Positions 53,544 to 63,956 of a DNA stretch of 64,000 bases are shown in pieces. The notes below the pieces were generated by a model that was given only the letters and a program-made list of their open reading frames with translations, ran no database searches and was not told the DNA's origin. Position numbers and translations under genes: made by a program. Numbering within the stretch: position 1 is the stretch's first letter; the number at the start of each line of letters is the position of its first letter. Origin of the DNA: Salegentibacter agarivorans (lineage in GTDB: Bacteria > Bacteroidota > Bacteroidia > Flavobacteriales > Flavobacteriaceae); NCBI RefSeq assembly GCF_900113135.1, contig NZ_FOOH01000006.1:113061-177060 (forward strand). The letters are read 5' to 3'.

Positions 53544-54128
53544 ATGATGCGTAATATTATTTTTTCAAGTTTACTTTTAATATTTTCAATCAGTTTTTTA
53601 TCGGCTCAGGATTCCCTGGCTACTTCTAATTTTATTGAAGACGAATTTGACAACCTTATTGAATCTTCAAACAACTACCAGGGCTACAAAGTAGTAGATT
53701 ATGATGCTTTAATTGAATTACGAGACAATACAAAACGCCACGTTCAGGATTTAAAAAATGAGCTTCAGGAAGAGCAAAGCACAATTTCCAATCAAAATGA
53801 AGAAATTGAAAATCTTGAAAATCAATTAGCCCAAACCCAGGAAGATCTTCAGCGTGTAAACGAAGAAAAAGATGCTATTAAATTTCTTGGGATGCCCTTT
53901 AGCAAAGGAAGTTATATGGCCTTGATGTGGGGAATTGTAGGAGTCTTAATTCTCGCACTACTTTTCTTTATCTATAAGTTTAAAAATTCTAATGCTACTA
54001 CTAAAGAAGCAAAGCATAGGTTAGATGAAACCGAAAAAGAATTTGACCTATACCGCGCGAAAGCTTTAGAAAAAGAACAGCGCTTAGGCCGCATGCTTCA
54101 GGATGAAAAGAATAAAGCCAAAGATTAA
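53544..54128 (+). CDS. Hypothetical exported coiled-coil protein with one membrane helix
   Basis: This 194-residue protein has a signal peptide (RNIIFSSLLLIFSISFLSAQ), a coiled coil of about 60 residues with heptads (VQDLKNELQEEQSTISNQNE and following), one membrane helix (MALMWGIVGVLILALLFFIY, about 127-146) and a charged tail (KEAKHRLDETEKEFDLYRAK). No domain is recognised. Such proteins precede trmD in other flavobacteria in my recollection and are sometimes mislabelled as methyltransferase because of that position. The gene is 50 bases before trmD. Function unknown. Confidence 0.82.
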   Translation: MMRNIIFSSLLLIFSISFLSAQDSLATSNFIEDEFDNLIESSNNYQGYKVVDYDALIELRDNTKRHVQDLKNELQEEQSTISNQNEEIENLENQLAQTQEDLQRVNEEKDAIKFLGMPFSKGSYMALMWGIVGVLILALLFFIYKFKNSNATTKEAKHRLDETEKEFDLYRAKALEKEQRLGRMLQDEKNKAKD

Positions 54129-54178
54129 TTTTCTTCACCTAAAATTTTAATTAGCATCTTTGCATTTTATTAGAAAAT

Positions 54179-54865
54179 ATGCGCATAGATATAATTACCG
54201 TTGTTCCAGATTTACTTAAAAGCCCTTTTGAGGCTTCTATTTTAAAAAGAGCTATAGAAAGCGGTCATGTAGAAATTCATCTTCATAATTTACGAGATTA
54301 TGTAGCCGATAATTACAAACAGATTGATGATTATCAATTTGGCGGAGGTGCCGGGATGGTAATGATGGTAGAGCCTATAGATAAGTGTATTTCTAATCTT
54401 AAAAATCAGCGGGATTATGATGAAGTAATCTATATGAGCCCGGATGGCGATCGTTTTAATCAAAAAACGGCGAATGCACTTTCCCTTAAGGAAAACATCA
54501 TTATTCTCTGCGGACATTATAAAGGAGTAGATCAAAGAGTACGCGACCATTTTATTACCAAAGAAATTTCTATAGGCGATTATGTACTTTCTGGCGGGGA
54601 ACTTGGTGCTGCCGTGGTTTGTGATGCTATTATAAGATTAATTCCCGGAGTTTTGGGTAATGAAACTTCAGCGTTAACTGACTCTTTTCAGGATAATTTA
54701 CTGGCACCACCGGTTTATACAAGACCTGCTGAATATAAAGGATGGAAAGTTCCGGAGATATTAACCTCGGGGAATTTTCCTAAGATAGAAGCCTGGCGGG
54801 AAGAAAAAGCCTGGGAGCGTACCAAACGCTTAAGGCCTGATCTTTTGGATGAAACAGAAAAATAA
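54179..54865 (+). CDS. trmD: tRNA (guanine-N1)-methyltransferase
   Basis: The 228-residue SPOUT enzyme methylates G37 of tRNAs and prevents frameshifting. It has [20 protein letters not shown] at the start, [15 protein letters not shown], the trefoil knot with [16 protein letters not shown] and [16 protein letters not shown], and the C-terminal [20 protein letters not shown]. It lies directly before rplS, the order conserved in many bacteria, although rplS here has its own promoter. Confidence 0.96.
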   Translation: MRIDIITVVPDLLKSPFEASILKRAIESGHVEIHLHNLRDYVADNYKQIDDYQFGGGAGMVMMVEPIDKCISNLKNQRDYDEVIYMSPDGDRFNQKTANALSLKENIIILCGHYKGVDQRVRDHFITKEISIGDYVLSGGELGAAVVCDAIIRLIPGVLGNETSALTDSFQDNLLAPPVYTRPAEYKGWKVPEILTSGNFPKIEAWREEKAWERTKRLRPDLLDETEK

Positions 54866-54879
54866 TTGCAATTTCTAAG

Positions 54880-54909
54880 TTGCATTATAAATTAAAATTA
54901 ATACTTTTG
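54880..54909 (+). promoter_or_regulatory. Promoter of rplS (TTG-19-TACTTTTG)
   Basis: TTG at 54880-54882 and TACTTTTG at 54902-54909 are separated by 19 bases, the preferred spacing of the main Bacteroidota sigma factor. The box is 70 bases upstream of the rplS ATG, which leaves room for the leader hairpin. This is the best complete promoter in the window. Confidence 0.72.
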
Positions 54910-54916
54910 CACTCGT

Positions 54917-54958
54917 TCTAAAATAACCTCTGGCGAGGTCCGTGAATGTTGTTTTAGA
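54917..54958 (+). ncRNA. Structured rplS leader (probable ribosomal-protein leader)
   Basis: The untranslated leader of rplS folds into an outer stem TCTAAAA (54917-54923) / TTTTAGA (54952-54958) and an inner stem ACCTC (54926-54930) / GAGGT (54935-54939) with a TGGC loop, leaving CCGTGAATGTTG unpaired on one side. I recall that a leader class for L19 in flavobacteria has been proposed from comparative work, in which L19 would bind its own mRNA. Whether this matches that class in detail I cannot check here. Confidence 0.6.
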
Positions 54959-54979
54959 TTTTACATTAAATAAGAAATT

Positions 54980-55330
54980 ATGGAATCGTTAATTAAGTAC
55001 GTACAAGACGAATTCGTTGAAAGAAAAGATTTACCTGAATTTTCTGCAGGTGATACCATTACTGTGTATTACGAAATTAAAGAGGGTCAAAAAACCCGTA
55101 CCCAGTTTTTTAAAGGGGTAGTAATTCAGAAAAGAGGTAGCGGTGCTTCACAAACTTTCACCATTAGAAAAATGAGTGGAACCGTTGGAGTAGAAAGAAT
55201 TTTTCCTTTAAACCTTCCTGCAATTCAAAAAATTGAATTGAACAAACGAGGAAAAGTAAGAAGAGCTCGTATTTATTACTTTAGAGAACTTACCGGGAAA
55301 AAAGCCCGTATTAAGGAAGCTAAAAGATAG
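54980..55330 (+). CDS. rplS: 50S ribosomal protein L19
   Basis: The 116-residue protein has the L19 pattern: DLPEFSAGDTITVYYEIKEG, TRTQFFKGVVIQKRGSGASQ, TFTIRKMSGTVGVERIFPLN and KIELNKRGKVRRARIYYFRE. It sits at the interface of the two subunits. Expression is likely under the promoter and leader upstream. The end carries a short lysine/arginine-rich tail (ARIKEAKR). A strong terminator follows. Confidence 0.97.
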   Translation: MESLIKYVQDEFVERKDLPEFSAGDTITVYYEIKEGQKTRTQFFKGVVIQKRGSGASQTFTIRKMSGTVGVERIFPLNLPAIQKIELNKRGKVRRARIYYFRELTGKKARIKEAKR

Positions 55331-55353
55331 AATACATCTTATTCAAATTATAG

Positions 55354-55380
55354 AAAGCCCCATAAATCGGGGCTTTTTTT
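55354..55380 (+). terminator. Rho-independent terminator after rplS
   Basis: AAAGCCCC (55354-55361) pairs with GGGGCTTT (55369-55376), followed by a T run to 55380. The same sequence in nearly identical form ends the subtilase gene at 57007-57032. Confidence 0.88.
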
Positions 55381-55563
55381 ATAGATTATTTTTAAGTAAA
55401 CCAGCATACTACAATTTTATCATTAATATTTCACTAATCTTTTTAGTATTTATCGTTATTTCTTTAACCTAAATGCTAAATATTATAATTTAATGATATT
55501 AAATTCTTGTTAATAGTTGTTATTCTTGTAATTTATGGCCTTGAAAAAACTAAAACATATTTT

Positions 55564-56982
55564 ATGAAAAAAACAACAATTAAATTATGGAAAATGCTTG
55601 TATGCGTTTTCTTATTTGGGGCTGTATTTAGCTCATGTGAGAAAGAAGAGAATTTAAGTGAAAGTGAGGAAAACCTTGCTACTGATTTACAGGAGCCACC
55701 ATTTAAAAATTATATGGTAATTTCTGAATCTTCTGACTTAACTAAAAGTGTAGAAAATTCTCTAAAAACAAGCGGTAGTGAGATCGTAAGTTCTATTCCT
55801 GAAATTGGAATTTCTATTGTAAGTTCAAAAGATGTAAACTTCATAGAGAACACCATGAAAAAGAAGAACATAAACGCTGTGGTGCCAGATTATGAAATAG
55901 CATGGATACCTACCTCTAAAGGTATAGAAGCAAATCTTCCAGAAGCCACACCTAGTATTGGAAGCACAGAACCTTATTATTTCTACGATTATCTTTGGGG
56001 ATTAGAGGCTATTGACGCTCCAGATGCATGGAATGCTGGTTTTACTGGTAGCGGGGCAAATGTATTTGTTCTTGACTCTGGTATAGATGCCGAACACGTA
56101 GAACTGGCACCCAATTTAAATACTTCACTTTCAGCTTCATTTGTACCCGGAGAAGATTGGAATGTTTTAGAGAGCACTCCTTTTGATAATCATGGAACTC
56201 ACGTAGCAGGAACCATTGCTGCTGCTCAAAATGGATTAGGCCTTATTGGTGTTGCACCACACGCTGAACTTGTAGCTGTTAAAGTTCTTTCTGAATTTAC
56301 AGGAAGTGGCGCCTTTAGTTCAATTAATGCCGGTATTGTTTATGCAGGCGAAAACTCGGCTGACGTTATTAATATGAGTTTAGGTGTTACTTTGAATAAG
56401 AACGGAAAATTAATTGATGCAAACGGAGATCCCTATAAAATACCTGCTAAGTATGTTATGGAAATTGTAAATGCTCAGCAAAAAGCTATAGATTATGCCT
56501 ATAAAAAAGGAAGTACAATTATAGCTTCAGCAGGTAATGATGGGGTAAATTACGATGGAAATTCAGCATATATTAAACTACCTGGTGGATTAAATAATGT
56601 GGTAACTGTCTCTGCAACTGCACCCGAAGGTTACGACTGGACTGCAGATTACACAAACTTTGATATTCCTTCAAGTTACACTACTCACGGGAAATCTTTA
56701 GTAGACATTGCTGCCCCTGGAGGAGATGGAGACGTTGCTCTTGATGATATGATTCTTAGCACCGGTAATAATAATTCATTATTCTGGAGCGCAGGTACAA
56801 GTATGGCTGCTCCACACGTTTCTGGTGTTGCTGCATTAATCATCGCTAAAAATGGTGGTGACATGAATCCTCAAGAAGTTACAAAACAAATTGAAAAAAC
56901 TGCAGATAAAGTTGATGGCAACGGTCAAAGCACATTCTTTGGAAAAGGAAGAATAAATGCTTACCGCGCAGTAACCGAGTAA
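55564..56982 (+). CDS. Subtilisin-like (S8) serine peptidase, lipoprotein
   Basis: The 472-residue protein begins MKKTTIKLWKMLVCVFLFGA and has a lipobox FSSC with Cys around position 25, so it is probably a surface or periplasmic lipoprotein. Residues about 40-125 form a propeptide of the inhibitor I9 type (MVISESSDLTKSVENSL). The catalytic triad is complete: D171 (VFVLDSGID), H210 (DNHGTHVAGT) and S413 (AGTSMAAPHVSGV). I prefer ATG 55564 to the first ATG 55507 because of the signal. There is no T9SS tail. It is flanked by two near-identical terminators. Confidence 0.93.
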   Translation: MKKTTIKLWKMLVCVFLFGAVFSSCEKEENLSESEENLATDLQEPPFKNYMVISESSDLTKSVENSLKTSGSEIVSSIPEIGISIVSSKDVNFIENTMKKKNINAVVPDYEIAWIPTSKGIEANLPEATPSIGSTEPYYFYDYLWGLEAIDAPDAWNAGFTGSGANVFVLDSGIDAEHVELAPNLNTSLSASFVPGEDWNVLESTPFDNHGTHVAGTIAAAQNGLGLIGVAPHAELVAVKVLSEFTGSGAFSSINAGIVYAGENSADVINMSLGVTLNKNGKLIDANGDPYKIPAKYVMEIVNAQQKAIDYAYKKGSTIIASAGNDGVNYDGNSAYIKLPGGLNNVVTVSATAPEGYDWTADYTNFDIPSSYTTHGKSLVDIAAPGGDGDVALDDMILSTGNNNSLFWSAGTSMAAPHVSGVAALIIAKNGGDMNPQEVTKQIEKTADKVDGNGQSTFFGKGRINAYRAVTE

Positions 56983-57006
56983 ACTGCTTCAAATTTAATA
57001 ATATAG

Positions 57007-57032
57007 AAAGCCCCGAAATTCGGGGCTTTTTT
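57007..57032 (+). terminator. Rho-independent terminator after the subtilase gene
   Basis: AAAGCCCCGAA (57007-57017) pairs with TTCGGGGCTTT (57019-57029), then T residues to 57032. It is 24 bases after the stop and closes the transcript, so the RNA element downstream must start from its own promoter. Confidence 0.88.
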
Positions 57033-57151
57033 ATGCGTAAATATCGGCATTCTATAGGCTTCCAACTCACTGTATAACAAAAAGTTAAAAATTTTATTTT
57101 ACTGTCGTTTTGTTGTATATTTAATATGGAATTTAGTTGAAGGGAATGACA

Positions 57152-57433
57152 AAAGGATTTCTTATTAAATTGAAATTCCGCGTAAAGCTTAAAATCCTTT
57201 ACATACGGTTTTTATCTTCTATATAACGCTCATGTTTTGCCAGGTCAAAAATAGTTTGAAAGATAAAAACCCTTTAGATTCAAAAATCTCACTTTACTAA
57301 GTTTTTATTTTTGAATCATTGAAATAATGCACACCGGGATTTTTCCCTTAAAGAATTTCGAAAATTCAGTGAGAACGTATTATTTCAGTTGAAGCCATTT
57401 CATTTTAGTTATTAAGATGAAATGGCTTTTTTT
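57152..57433 (+). ncRNA. Candidate structured non-coding RNA: five consecutive perfect stem-loops
   Basis: Between the subtilase terminator and icd there is no open frame of note, but five perfect stems lie one after another: AAAGGATTT (57152-57160)/57192-57200; GGTTTTTATCTT (57207-57218)/57260-57271; GATTCAAAAAT (57277-57287)/57307-57317; TGAAATAAT (57320-57328)/57379-57387; and a 12-base terminator stem (57392-57403)/57417-57428 with a T run to 57433. Within the fourth is a small GAATTT/AAATTC hairpin (57353-57358/57362-57367). TATATTTA at 57116-57123 is a one-mismatch -7 box. It could be a small RNA of about 300 bases or a long leader of icd with an attenuator. I cannot match it to tmRNA, RNase P or 6S RNA. 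Confidence 0.6.
57392..57433 (+). terminator. Intrinsic terminator of the candidate RNA (or attenuator before icd)
   Basis: AAGCCATTTCAT (57392-57403) and ATGAAATGGCTT (57417-57428) form a 12-base perfect stem with a 13-base loop followed by TTTTT. No A run precedes the left arm, so it works on the plus strand only. It lies 157 bases before the icd ATG and is not at the end of any protein gene. Confidence 0.82.
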
Positions 57434-57493
57434 ATGCCCTTTTTGTAATAATTAACAGGCTTTAACCTTGCTTCAGCTATGATAAAAGCTTGA

Positions 57494-59809
<2,316 letters not shown>

Positions 59810-59831
59810 ATTTATAATTTTAATAGTTTTT

Positions 59832-59862
59832 AAAAGCCGAAATTAATTTTTCGGCTTTTTTA
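59832..59862 (+). terminator. Rho-independent terminator after icd
   Basis: AAAAGCCGAA (59832-59841) pairs with TTCGGCTTTT (59850-59859), with an 8-base loop and trailing T residues. It begins 22 bases after the icd stop. Confidence 0.88.
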
Positions 59863-59957
59863 TTTTATTTTTTTGTTTAATCTTTTTAAACAAATCTTAA
59901 TAATTTCTGTATATTTTCAATTTTACAGAGTTTCTACACTATCTTTACCTAAAAAAT

Positions 59958-62336
59958 TTGAAAATATTATTTCACTTTCCGCTTTTATTATTTTTCCTGT
60001 GTATTTCAATGGGAATCAATGCTCAGGAAACCTATACGCTCAAAGGAACTATTACCAATGCGTCCAGTAATGAAACATTAATAGGTGTAAATGTTATTAT
60101 TCCGGAAGAACAAAAAGGCGTGGTTACCAATGAATATGGATTCTATTCCATAAAACTGCAGGAAGGTACTTATACACTTGAAATTTCTTACCTGGGTTTT
60201 CAAACCATAAGAGAAACAATAACTATCGCAGAAGATACCACCTTTAATACCGAAATGACTGAAGGTTCTGAAAATTTAGACGAAGTAGTTATAAAGTCTA
60301 ATAGTGAAGGTTTTAATATTAAGAGTCCGGAAATGAGCGTTAATAAACTTTCTATTAATACCATTCAAAAATTACCGGTGGTTTTTGGAGAAGTAGATAT
60401 CGTAAAATCATTATTGCTCCTACCGGGAGTTTCTAATGCAGGAGAAGGCGCATCTGGCTTTAATGTACGCGGTGGCGCGGTAGATCAAAACTTAATTCTA
60501 TTAGATGAAGCTACTATTTTTAATTCTTCTCACCTTTTTGGTTTCTTTTCGGTGTTTAATCCCGATGCTGTAAAAGATTTAAAATTATATAAAGGTGGAA
60601 TTCCGGCTAAATATGGCGGAAGGGTATCCTCTGTTCTTGATATTTATCAACGTGACGGTAATAGTAAAGAATTTAAAGCACAGGGCGGAATTGGGGTAAT
60701 TTCAAGTAGGTTACTGGCTGAGGGACCCATTGTAAAAGATAAAGGTTCTTTTTTGGTTGCCGGTAGAAGTTCTTATGCGCATTTGTTCCTGAAATTGGCC
60801 GATAATCCAAACTCTGCTTACTTCTATGATCTCAATACAAAACTAACCTACAAGTTAAATGATGAAAATAAGCTATTGTTTTCCGGATATTTTGGCCGCG
60901 ATGTTTTTGATATCAATCAAAACTTTTTAAATACCTACGGAAATTCAGTCTTTAACCTTAGATGGAATCACGTGGTTTCAGATGATATTTTTACCAATTT
61001 ATCACTTATTTATAGTGATTATTACTATGGTTTAACCCTTAATTTTGTTGGCTTCAATTGGGACAGTGGTATAAAGAACCTCAATATAAAATATGATTTT
61101 AACCACTATTTAAACAATACATTTCAATTAGAGTACGGTCTCCACAGTACATACCATGAATTTAATCCGGGAGAGATTGCTCCAATAGATGAAAACTCTG
61201 GGATAAATTTCTTTAAACTAACCGATAAATATGCACTTGAAAATGCGGCTTACTTTTCCGTAGAACATAATATTTCAGATAAACTTACGGCAGAATACGG
61301 ACTTAGATTTAGTAATTTTTTACGATTGGGCCAGGAAAGTTTAAATGAATATGAAAATGACAACCCAATTATTTATAATGAAGCATTAGATATTTATGAA
61401 GAAGCGCAACCTGTAGACCAGAATTCCTATTCCAGATCTGAGGTTATAAAAACCTATTCCAACTTTGAACCGAGGCTGGCGTTAGCTTATAATTTCAGCG
61501 AAAATCAGTCGGTTAAAGCGAGTTATAACAGGATGGCTCAATATTTACATTTAATCTCCAACACTAACTCTCCCACTCCTCTTGATGTATGGGCCCCCAG
61601 CGGACCCTTTATTAAACCTCAAATTTTAGATCAATACGCCCTGGGGTATTTTCGAAATATTGATGACGGAAAATATAGCCTGGAGACTGAAATCTTTTAT
61701 AAGGATATTCAAAACAGGATAGATTATGTTAATGGAGCAAATCTTATCGCTAATAATAATATTGAAACTATAATTTTAAATGGTAGATCCCGGGCTTATG
61801 GTCTGGAAATTTTAGCAAAGAAAAACGAAGGTAGATTTACTGGTTGGCTCGCCTATACCCTGTCAAGATCTGAGCAACAAACTCCCGGAAGAACTACGGC
61901 GGAAAGCGGAATTAATAATGGAAAGTGGTATGCAACTAACTACGATAAAACGCACGATATAAGTCTTACCGCCACTTACGATTATAATAAGAAATGGGAT
62001 TTTAGTGCCAATTTTGCATTTCAAACAGGTTTACCGGTCACTTACCCAACAGGGCAATATGATTTTAACGGAATAAATGTTCCGGTTTATGGAGATAGAA
62101 ATAGTAATAGATTACCGGCCTACCACAGGCTCGATCTTTCTGCTACGTATATTCCGAAACCTAATAAAAAACAAGGCTTTCAATCTTCCTGGAATTTTGG
62201 CATTTACAATGTTTATAACCGGAAAAATGCTAATTCTATAAGTTTTAGGGAGAATGAAGATACCGGAAGAAACGAATCGGCTAAATTAAGTCTGTTCGGA
62301 ATAATACCTTCTATAACCTATAATTTCAGTTTTTAA
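59958..62336 (+). CDS. TonB-dependent outer-membrane receptor with carboxypeptidase-like N-terminal domain
   Basis: The 792-residue receptor starts with TTG at 59958-59960 (a KILFHFPLLLFFLCISMGIN signal follows); no ATG is in position. Residues about 27-110 form a CarboxypepD_reg-like domain (YTLKGTITNASSNETLIGVN), 115-230 the plug (VDIVKSLLLLPGVSNAG, GFNVRGGAVDQNLILLDEA), and the remainder a beta-barrel ending in aromatic Phe (NFSF). It imports a ligand using TonB energy. There is no SusD partner; instead a DUF4249 lipoprotein follows 1 base later, a common pairing in Bacteroidota. Substrate unknown. Confidence 0.93.
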   Translation: MKILFHFPLLLFFLCISMGINAQETYTLKGTITNASSNETLIGVNVIIPEEQKGVVTNEYGFYSIKLQEGTYTLEISYLGFQTIRETITIAEDTTFNTEMTEGSENLDEVVIKSNSEGFNIKSPEMSVNKLSINTIQKLPVVFGEVDIVKSLLLLPGVSNAGEGASGFNVRGGAVDQNLILLDEATIFNSSHLFGFFSVFNPDAVKDLKLYKGGIPAKYGGRVSSVLDIYQRDGNSKEFKAQGGIGVISSRLLAEGPIVKDKGSFLVAGRSSYAHLFLKLADNPNSAYFYDLNTKLTYKLNDENKLLFSGYFGRDVFDINQNFLNTYGNSVFNLRWNHVVSDDIFTNLSLIYSDYYYGLTLNFVGFNWDSGIKNLNIKYDFNHYLNNTFQLEYGLHSTYHEFNPGEIAPIDENSGINFFKLTDKYALENAAYFSVEHNISDKLTAEYGLRFSNFLRLGQESLNEYENDNPIIYNEALDIYEEAQPVDQNSYSRSEVIKTYSNFEPRLALAYNFSENQSVKASYNRMAQYLHLISNTNSPTPLDVWAPSGPFIKPQILDQYALGYFRNIDDGKYSLETEIFYKDIQNRIDYVNGANLIANNNIETIILNGRSRAYGLEILAKKNEGRFTGWLAYTLSRSEQQTPGRTTAESGINNGKWYATNYDKTHDISLTATYDYNKKWDFSANFAFQTGLPVTYPTGQYDFNGINVPVYGDRNSNRLPAYHRLDLSATYIPKPNKKQGFQSSWNFGIYNVYNRKNANSISFRENEDTGRNESAKLSLFGIIPSITYNFSF

Positions 62337-62337
62337 G

Positions 62338-63156
62338 ATGAAAAATTTATATATTTTATCACTTATAATCCTTCTTTTTACATTCACTTCTTGCGAAGAA
62401 GTAATAGACTTAGATTTGGATCAAAGTGAACCAAGATTAGTGATAGATGCTTCTATGCTATGGTATATAGGCACACCGGGTAACAATCAGCAAATAAAAC
62501 TATCAGAAACCATTGGCTTTTACGAAGAAGGAATTGAGCCGGTAACAGAAGCTAAAGTAATTATTGAAACTGGTAGTGGTGAAGAATTTATTTTTACTCA
62601 TCAGGAAAATGGTATATACCAAAATTCTAATTTTATTCCGGAATTTGACGAAAATTATACGCTGGAAATAAGCTATAATGATGAGATTTACACGGCTACT
62701 TCCAGTTTTGTTCCTGTTGCAGGTATAGACTATATTGAACAGAATGATGAAGGCGGATTCACACGTGAAGACCTTGAGGTTGAAGTATTTTTCACAGATC
62801 CGGCCGGTGAGGACAATTTCTACCTTTTTAGCTTTAGTAATATCACTACTTCTAAATTCTCCCTGGAAATTTATGAAGATGAATTCACAGATGGCAACCA
62901 GGTTTCCTCATCATATTCTAACGAAGATTTGGCGGCAGAAAATGAAATTCACATTACTATGGAAGGAATATCAGAACCTTTTTATAATTATTTATTTATA
63001 CTTCGTTCCCAGGGAGGCAATAACGGAGGCGGCCCGTTCCAGTCACAACCCGCCACAGTTAAAGGAAATATAGTGAATCAAACCAATCCAGAAAATTATC
63101 CTTTTGGATACTTTAGACTTTCAGAAGTCGATTCTACTACATATATTGTACTCTAA
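62338..63156 (+). CDS. DUF4249 lipoprotein, partner of the TonB receptor
   Basis: The 272-residue protein has a lipoprotein signal (ILSLIILLFTFTSCEEVIDL, lipobox TSC) and the DUF4249 pattern: DLDQSEPRLVIDASMLW, VTEAKVIIETGSGEEFIF, FDENYTLEISYNDEIYTA and the late YPFGYFRLSEVDSTTYIVL. DUF4249 proteins are encoded beside TonB receptors and may lie on the cell surface like SusD, although unrelated to it. The gene begins 1 base after the receptor stop. Confidence 0.9.
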   Translation: MKNLYILSLIILLFTFTSCEEVIDLDLDQSEPRLVIDASMLWYIGTPGNNQQIKLSETIGFYEEGIEPVTEAKVIIETGSGEEFIFTHQENGIYQNSNFIPEFDENYTLEISYNDEIYTATSSFVPVAGIDYIEQNDEGGFTREDLEVEVFFTDPAGEDNFYLFSFSNITTSKFSLEIYEDEFTDGNQVSSSYSNEDLAAENEIHITMEGISEPFYNYLFILRSQGGNNGGGPFQSQPATVKGNIVNQTNPENYPFGYFRLSEVDSTTYIVL

Positions 63157-63165
63157 GAAAGTAAG

Positions 63166-63387
63166 ATGAAACATACTAATAAAAAAATATTAGGAAAAGG
63201 AGTTAAGTATCTGGCGTTTGCCTTGCCCCTAAGCTTAATAGGCCCTTCAGTACTGTTTACCGCATTTAATAATCAGGATCATCCATATTATATACCTGTA
63301 TTAATCGTAGGGATTATTGCTCTTATAGCAGCAATATTTTTAATGTTTCGAGGAATTATGACCATTGTTAAATCGATTTTTGACTAA
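63166..63387 (+). CDS. Small two-helix membrane protein (DUF6095-like)
   Basis: The 73-residue protein has two membrane helices (KYLAFALPLSLIGPSVLFTA and YYIPVLIVGIIALIAAIFLM) joined by a short FNNQDHP loop. The sequence resembles the small flavobacterial DUF6095 proteins by memory. Function unknown. It lies 9 bases after the DUF4249 gene and probably forms the end of that operon. The 250 bases after it (63388-63642) hold only small palindromes, such as AAGAACCAGTTCTT near 63425-63438 and ATAGACTTTAGTCTAT near 63557-63572, and no gene. Confidence 0.75.
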   Translation: MKHTNKKILGKGVKYLAFALPLSLIGPSVLFTAFNNQDHPYYIPVLIVGIIALIAAIFLMFRGIMTIVKSIFD

Positions 63388-63642
63388 AACATTCTTATAA
63401 AATCGAATTGTATTCCTTCTAAAAAAGAACCAGTTCTTAATAAATTTGAACTTATAATGCTAAGGCTTATTTAAACTGATATGAGCTGAAGTTTATCAAC
63501 CTTCAATAAGCAAATTATAGTTAATTCGATATAATTTTGGCTCTTTAGGACTTTCCTATAGACTTTAGTCTATCTACTCTATACCTATATTTATAAAGTT
63601 AGTTTGAAGAAACCGAGAATATTTTTTTTCACTTCATCCCAT

Positions 63643-63684
63643 AAAAAAACCCTTCACCAAATGAATGATGAAGGGTTTAAAAAA
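63643..63684 (-). terminator. Rho-independent terminator of the rRNA operon
   Basis: On the minus strand AAACCCTTCA (63669-63678) pairs with TGAAGGGTTT (63647-63656), followed by T residues (plus-strand A run from 63643). It lies just after the 5S rRNA 3' end in the direction of rRNA transcription. A-rich flanks on both sides mean that it could also stop transcription from the left. Confidence 0.85.
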
Positions 63685-63686
63685 AA

Positions 63687-63793
<107 letters not shown>

Positions 63794-63956
63794 TCTTTAG
63801 TATGCAGTGTTCAGTAACCAGTGGGCAGTAATGCCCTGGTCCCTACTAGATGTCATACCTAATAAGTTGACATATATAAGAAACAAAGAATAAAGAAAGT
63901 ACTGCGGTAAAAGCATTCAAGTGCTTCCCATCCCTTGCAGGATAGGAAGCGTCGCA

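Noticed and set aside
63794..63956. Possible tRNA in the 23S-5S spacer
   Set aside because: No cloverleaf or GGTTCGAATCC-like T arm is visible; only a processing-type hairpin is present.
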